From Lanius collurio (lineage: Eukaryota; Chordata; Aves; Passeriformes; Laniidae): 64,000 nucleotides of DNA. The DNA lies in the NCBI GenBank assembly GCA_020086605.1, contig JACBWW010000017.1, forward strand, positions 7,690,135 through 7,754,134. Reading direction: 5' to 3'. Made by a program: the position numbers and the translations under genes. Under the pieces are notes generated by a model. The model had not been told where the DNA came from, made no database searches, and saw nothing but the letters and a program-made list of their open reading frames with translations. Of this stretch, positions 58,017-64,000 are shown piece by piece; position 1 is the stretch's first letter, and the number at the start of each line of letters is the position of its first letter.

Positions 58017-61000
58017 CTCTTCTCTTTCTGTTGGGTGTAGAAGGCACCTCAAGACATTAGAGGTGTAATATCTACAGTTCATTTCTTTCAGTGATTCACT
58101 TAAGCCTTTAAACTCTGATCTGAGGGAGTTTTCCCCAAAACATTTTATTTCAAGGATCAGAAATGCTTCCTTTTCTCATTCTGGGTTTAAGCATTCACTT
58201 AAATTCCTTAAAGCACCTGTAGAAATGCATATGTGGAGCAGGTTAATGGTGAATCATGTTTTGCTAGGGGTAGCTGTGGCTCTCATGTTTGAATTCCTAT
58301 TTGTAAATTGTAAGAACAGTTTTAATGACATATTAAAAGAACTATTAGATATGCTGCATATATAATTTTAAGATAATTATATAGCAACTAGATTAGGCTC
58401 TTATTTGCTTATCATGCCCAAAGATGTCATTTAACAATTATTTAATATTCACCTAATGTGGAACTGCCTTATTAATTTGGGGCTGAGCAGCAAAGAATTT
58501 TCTTTAAAAGAAAACATTCACAACTTTATGAAAGAATAGAATTGTCAGACGTCTGTGAAGCACCCAGTTTTTATTACAAATTAGCTTGGTTTACTTAAGA
58601 AAATGCATGTGATGTGTATTTTTTGGTACTGAGACTGACTAAAGGGATCTCAGAACCAATCCTATCCCATTTTTATGGGGTGTGTGGTGTGTGAACTTCC
58701 AGCCATAGCACGGAAACACCGAACACTGTCCAGAGACAAGGAGTGACCAACTCCTTGCCCGTTGAACCATCCCAAAACTCCTCTCTGAAGGGCTTTTCCA
58801 CTTGTATGAAGAGCACAAAGAGCAAGCATCACCTTTCCTAAGTAACCACCTGGGCAGGAGAAACCATCTCAAAATGAATAAACAGCTTTTTAGGTGAGGA
58901 AAACTCCAAAAAGAGGAGGTGATGCAGGTGGTCAGGGGACCACCATTCCTCCTCTGCTGATCCACAGACCAAGGTCTGATCTTCCTTCACATTTTCCTGC
59001 ATGCCACATCTGGAAGATGCCTCCAAGTCTGCACAGAGCTGGAGGGGGATGAAGTAAAGCAGGAAAATGGCATAAATTTCTAGGTATTTATCCCTGGAGG
59101 ATTAGTGCCTGCTTCAAAAAGAAAAGCAAACTGAAACCCTGGAGTATTTTTGAGGCACTGAATGCTCAAGAGATGAGCAGAATTCCACATCCTCTGCTTT
59201 GGGGGCTTTATGCCAGGTAGTCTATGGTTGAACAAAAGCACACTGTGATCAACAGAGTTCTCATAGCTCATATTTTGTATAAGTACATGGGAAAATTCTA
59301 GTCTGAGTGTTTCAGAATTTCAGTGATGTCGTTAAGTGCCCAAAGATGTCTGTAAAACAGGCAGCTGGATTCTTTTGTAAAGCCAGCCACTTGTATCAGA
59401 GAGTTCAAGTACACATACTTTAAAAAAAATCAAATTAATTATTAGCGCAAATAGGATGCAGACTTTGCACCTTAATTGTGTTTTGGCTCTACCCAATCCC
59501 AGATGAGATAAACTGTCCTGACTTATTTTTAGGGTCTATTTGTTTTTTCTACGATTTAGAGAGTTGAATGAATCCTTTAACCAGATGACAGCTGTGAGGA
59601 AAGATCTATGAGCATCGCGACCTTTCTTCTGATTAGACTGGAGTCTGCAGTCCTGATGTGTGTTTTACATATAAGTAATCTACTGACATGATTCACTGAC
59701 AGTGGCTAAAGGACTTAATTAACCAATTAATTCAAGTTTTATTCTTTCAAAGAGGAATTTAAATCCGGGTGATCTATGACCATACCTCTAAACCTTAAAT
59801 AAATAGCCATGAATCAGCACAAACCAGGGCTGGCCTGCTTCTCTCCTGCAGGCACAGGACTTGTTGACTCAGTTGTTTGTGCAGGCTAGGCCTCCCAAAT
59901 CATGTTTTCTAGAAACAAAGAGGGTAACCCAAGCATTCAGAGCAGGAAGCACAAGCTAATTTATAATAGGATTAACTTTGCTCCATCGCCCTCCCCGTGG
60001 CATTGCTGGATTTTCTGTGTTAGGATCCCTACTTGCAGCTGCTCTGGGTGATTGTGATTCTGTCCATGTTGCCTCTCTCCTGCAAGGCAGGGGCTGGTTT
60101 GGTGTTTATTTGGGTTGTTTTCTTTACCCCAGTGGCCATACCCAGCCACCTCTCCAGCAGATGAGTGTCTCTCAGCAGTGCTGAGGGGTACAGGCGATAC
60201 TCAGAGCTCCTTGGGAGGCACCAGTGCTGCTTTCCTTGTTTGCCATTGAGGGAATCGAGGGAATTTCTCTGTGCAAAGGAAATCCAGCCCTGGGAGCTGC
60301 TGAGGGTGGTAAGCTTGGATGTGCCTGTGGCACCCTGCAGGCACAACAAGTAGGGTGGGACTCAGCCAAAGATGAAAACAACTAAATTTAAGTACACATT
60401 CAGGCATTCTACTGCTAGGTGTGTGTTTCTGCTCTCTCTGTGCTCAGTAGACACCTCAATCTGATTTAATTGTTTACATTTCTGTGTCTGTTTCTCATAT
60501 CCTGCCTGAACTTCACTTGAATTTCAAGAGGACATGGATCTTTCCTAGCTGTAGTTCCATATCTGCCACTTCTGAGTGGGTGTCTCAGCTATCCCAGTGT
60601 CAAAAGTTGCTGCCTGGCTCTATGGCTAAGTAAACTTATACCCTGATCAGGGTAGCTCAGCTGCCCAAATGCCAGAGTCTTGCCACGAGTGAAATTAAAA
60701 ATAATCTCTTTGGATAAAAAAGTTCTTTGGTAAAATTTCAAAGCACTGGCAAACGATCTTACTTCAGACCTTTATTCATTTTGTCTGTTGGATCCTGAGA
60801 AATTATGACAAGGGAAGTATGTTGTTATTTTTTACTAACCAGAGGTGAGTTTTTGGTTCACCAAACATAAATTCCTGTGAAATATTCTAAATTATCTGAT
60901 ATTGTAGTGGTATTTAGCGGTGTCATACCGCAGTTTTCAGTCCCTTGTGTGTACCCTTAATTCTTAATACTGTTTTTCTGTAAAGGCCTTAGAAAAGGAG

Positions 61001-63796
61001 AGTGAATAATCTGTATCAATAGAAAATATCCAAGTAAAGGCTTTGTCAGGATTTTTGATCACCACATCTCATCCTAACTCCTGTCTTATCCTGACTCCAT
61101 GACTGCTATAAAATGAGTAAAGGGTTTCCATGGCCTTTTGTCACTGACACAGGTGTTTAAAGGATTATTTGAGGCACTGTAGGAATATTTGCTCTGCTCA
61201 GATGGAGGCTGGCATGGACCTCAGCATCGTGCCTGACAAAGTTCAAAAGAAACAGAGAAAACGTGACCTTGTCTTTGAGGTGTTCTTCAGTCATTTGGGG
61301 AAGCTATTGTGTGTTTTTATACAAGAAAAGTGATTATTTAAAAGCATTATTTGAATTCTGCAACTCAGAGGATAAATAACAGTCCTCTGCAGCCTGAAAA
61401 TGTATTTTGAGAAGAAAACATGATTCCCTTTTGGTTATGTCTTGAAACTGCCAGGATGCCAAAGAACCCAAGAAAATTCTAATGGCAAATGTTTACTCTT
61501 TATTTTTTTCCCTGCAAAATAAGATAACAACTAAGCCTGTCAAATAACTGGTTATCATAGAAACAGAGTTATTTTCATTGTGATTTTATCAGCACTATCA
61601 CTGTGATGCCACAGACATTTTGTGCTTTCAGAATTTCTATTTAAAGTGTAGCTTGGATGAATCTTTAGTAACCTTTCAGTATTTTTTTTTCCTAGTACTG
61701 CAGCTAGAAAGTAAAATCAAAATTACTGCACTGAAGGGCATGAGCAGGCCATGGGCTCATCTCCTGGAGATGCATTCCACCAACTCTCAGTCATAATTCT
61801 GGGGTAGGACTGATACAGCCCTGCACAGCAGTTAAATATTTGAGTTAGTATGACAGAATCATCTTACAGTTAAATAATCATCAACAGAAAATAATTTGGG
61901 TCATGCTAACCTGAGTACCCAAGACACCAGCTGAATTTTAGTTATCTTACATATCTCCTCTTATTAATTAAAAGGGAGTCAGCAATGATCAGCTTCAAAA
62001 TAGATATGTACCTTTTAGGAGCCCACCTTACTATAGCGACATCTCACCTTTGGCAGCATCACAACATGGAATAAAAAGGGCTCTGTGACCACCTAATGTG
62101 GCAAATGAGGGACTCACCTGAATGTAGGAGTGGAGATAATAAAAGGAAAGGTTTCTTGTCAGTCACCGTGCAGAGAGCATTAAGTAGAGAAGAGCCTTAA
62201 AGGGATTTTTTTTCAAGGAAAGCAGAGGAAAAAAAAAATCAAATAAAATTGACTTGAAGTAGGGGAAAAAAAGGAGGGAGAGAATAAAAGGAAGGCTGGA
62301 TCAGAGGAGATGAGTTTAGAAATGCTTGAAGAACTGCTCATACTGATGAGGAATATAGGATAGGAAAATGCTTGTTCCTGGAATAAATTAATTTATCTAT
62401 TTTGCTACTTGAATGGAAGTAATTAGGCTTGGAATGAAGTGTGAAGTGCCCTGAATGAACATCCCTAATGCATCTCCCACTTAAGTTTTGGGGATGGATC
62501 TCAGAGACTGTGAAACTCCACAGGCTCATGGAGGGGAGCCTTTGCTCTGTGGAGAAGCACAAAATGTCCATCATTGCTGTCCTACAGCCTGGTTGGTCCC
62601 AGGGAATGTGGGAGGGGAAAAAAAGAATCCTGATGATGAGAAAGCAGGACCATGGCTGAATTAGGAAAGCTCTCTTAGGGTTATGTCCTCTACTTGGGCA
62701 GCCTCAGGTGTGTTGTGTCCCTGTGAGCCCACAGTTAACTCTGGCTGATGGCAGTGAATGTGAAAATTTACCTTTATTATTTGATAAAAAGAGAGTTTGC
62801 AAAACTGTCTCAGTGAGAAGAGTTTCTTCCCTAATAGTCTCTCTGGAGGGAGATGCACATTCCACACCTTTGGAGACTCCAGCTTTCATTTCAAATTCAT
62901 GATTTGCCTGACCAGCATCTCCTGCAGTTCCATTTGCAGGGTTGAAAAGGAGCAGATGCTGTTAGGAGATGATGCCATGAGGAACAGCTTCCAAAACTTC
63001 TTTTCAGAGCTGCTTTTCTGTAGAACAAACACAGCAATATCACTGTGCCAGCCACCAGCATCACCTGACACCACAGTCCCTGGCTCCAAATTTGGGGCTG
63101 CTGGGTGTTCCTCCTGCCAAACCATGGTCTCAGTGGTAGACCAGGCCTCCTCTGCAGAACTGACCCCTGATGTGCTTGAAAAGCACATGCTGGAACGTTT
63201 TTAAGTTTCCCAAGCAAGGATGAAACCTTCAGCCATGGCCAGTGCACCAGATGGAAACAGTTAATTCTTTGTATGGCAGAGATTGCCTTGTCAAACTTAT
63301 CCTTTGCTGTGTTTCTAGGGCAACATCTCTGCTGCTGAGGCAAGACATGAAGCACACAGCTCCTCCCGTTCCACAGAATTTTCCATTTAAAAAGTTATTC
63401 TGTTTTGGGCCCTGAGGGCTATCACAGAGTTACCTAAAATTAGTGATATGTTTAAAAAAATGTTCTTTTTAATTGTTTCTTATTCCTTTTTTTTTTTTTT
63501 TGGACCATAAAACTTAGGAAATTCTCCAGATTCAACCTACCCACAGTGTCAGAGCTGAAGATCAGAGCAAACACATCCTAGTGCTCATTGATTTGAAAAT
63601 GTGGCAATGGATATAAAGCAAACTCAGTGCTCTGTCATTCGTGCTATCACAGTTCTCTGGGGTTATTTCAATAATGATCACATTTATTGGGCCATTTTTT
63701 GCAGCATTGCTTCAGCTGTTCTCCTTCAGCTCTTTCTTGACTGGTATAGTCCTGTACTCATTAGCAATAATCAAATTAATGTTAAATACCTTTATA
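58017..63796. other. long unique stretch with candidate conserved elements
   Basis: About 5.8 kb free of recognised mobile elements. Two parts, 58240-58640 and 59290-59830, are AT-rich, complex and hold motif clusters and scattered CpGs. The second includes a TTAATTAA...AATTAATT pair at 59715-59732, the E-box CAGCTG at 59589-59594 and TCGCGA at 59615-59620. A poly(T) run lies at about 63488-63501. A 135-codon plus-strand frame at 62797-63204 has no recognisable domain. No exon was recognised. Confidence 0.45.
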
Positions 63797-64000
63797 TAGA
63801 ATCCCAGAACGGGTTAGGTTGGAAAGAACCTTAAAGATCATCTCATTCCAACCCCCTGCCATGGAGAGGGGTGTCTTCCACCATCCCAGGGTGCTCCAAG
63901 CCCCGACCAACATGGCCTGGAACACTTCCAGGGATGGGGCAGCTTCTTTGGGCAACATATCCAACTACCTTCATCTGTGGGTCTCAGGCAAGTAACAAGT
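63797..64000 (-). mobile_element. CR1 LINE 3' fragment at window edge
   Basis: An antisense CR1 tail: ATAGAATCCCAGAACGGGTT, AGGTTGGAAAGAACCTTAAA, CCAACCCCCTGCCATGGAGA, CCAGGGTGCTCCAAGCCCCG, TTCCAGGGATGGGGCAGCTT. Recognisable sequence runs to about 63985 and may continue beyond the window. Confidence 0.92.

Noticed and set aside
60913..60935. GCGGT/ACCGC hairpin with a 5-nt loop
   Set aside because: A stem of only five base pairs and no T run after it; this is chance-level structure.

Overview
The window looks like songbird (passerine) nuclear DNA, either intergenic or from a very large intron. The evidence is about two dozen CR1 LINE fragments, most of them 5'-truncated and several ending in the avian CR1 tail octamer ATTCTATG or variants of it. 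Avian-type endogenous retrovirus (ERV) LTRs, CpG-poor AT-rich unique DNA and short microsatellites fit the same picture. No operon, ribosome-binding site, rRNA, tRNA or CRISPR array was seen. No protein-coding exon is supported: every long open frame examined either overlaps a CR1 or LTR copy or lacks any recognisable domain. Repeat family calls come from memory of consensus sequences; no database was searched.

Layout. 0-3 kb: a possible LTR end (1-362), then unique DNA and an (AT)n/(TG)n microsatellite. 3-16 kb: CR1 copies at 3.3, 7.1-7.5 (head to head), 14.1 and 15.3-15.8 kb, a G/T-rich tract at 9.0 kb, and two antisense LTRs at 10.7 and 15.8 kb. 16-31 kb: mostly unique and AT-rich, with CR1 at 16.8 and 20.4 kb and a 31-bp minisatellite at 26.5 kb. 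31-45 kb: a denser repeat cluster, with CR1 at 31.7, 33.0, 34.2, 35.2, 35.6-36.0, 40.6, 42.4, 43.8 and 44.3 kb, LTR/ERV material at 33.5 and 36.7 kb, and a 62-bp tandem repeat at 39.0 kb. 45-46 kb: a complete solo LTR with perfect 5-bp target duplications (45227-45849), the best-defined element here. 48-58 kb: CR1 at 48.5, 56.1, 56.5-57.3, 57.4 and 58.0 kb, and G/T-rich tracts. 58-64 kb: unique DNA that resembles conserved non-coding sequence, then a CR1 running off the right edge.

Nothing supports a gene network. The most interesting unexplained material is a set of repeat-free, AT-rich blocks that keep scattered CpGs and homeodomain-like or E-box-like motifs: 32.23-32.78, 38.10-38.56, 43.19-43.50, 58.24-58.64 and 59.29-59.83 kb. 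These are candidate conserved non-coding elements (possible enhancers), and only cross-species alignment can settle that. I found no convincing novel biological system.
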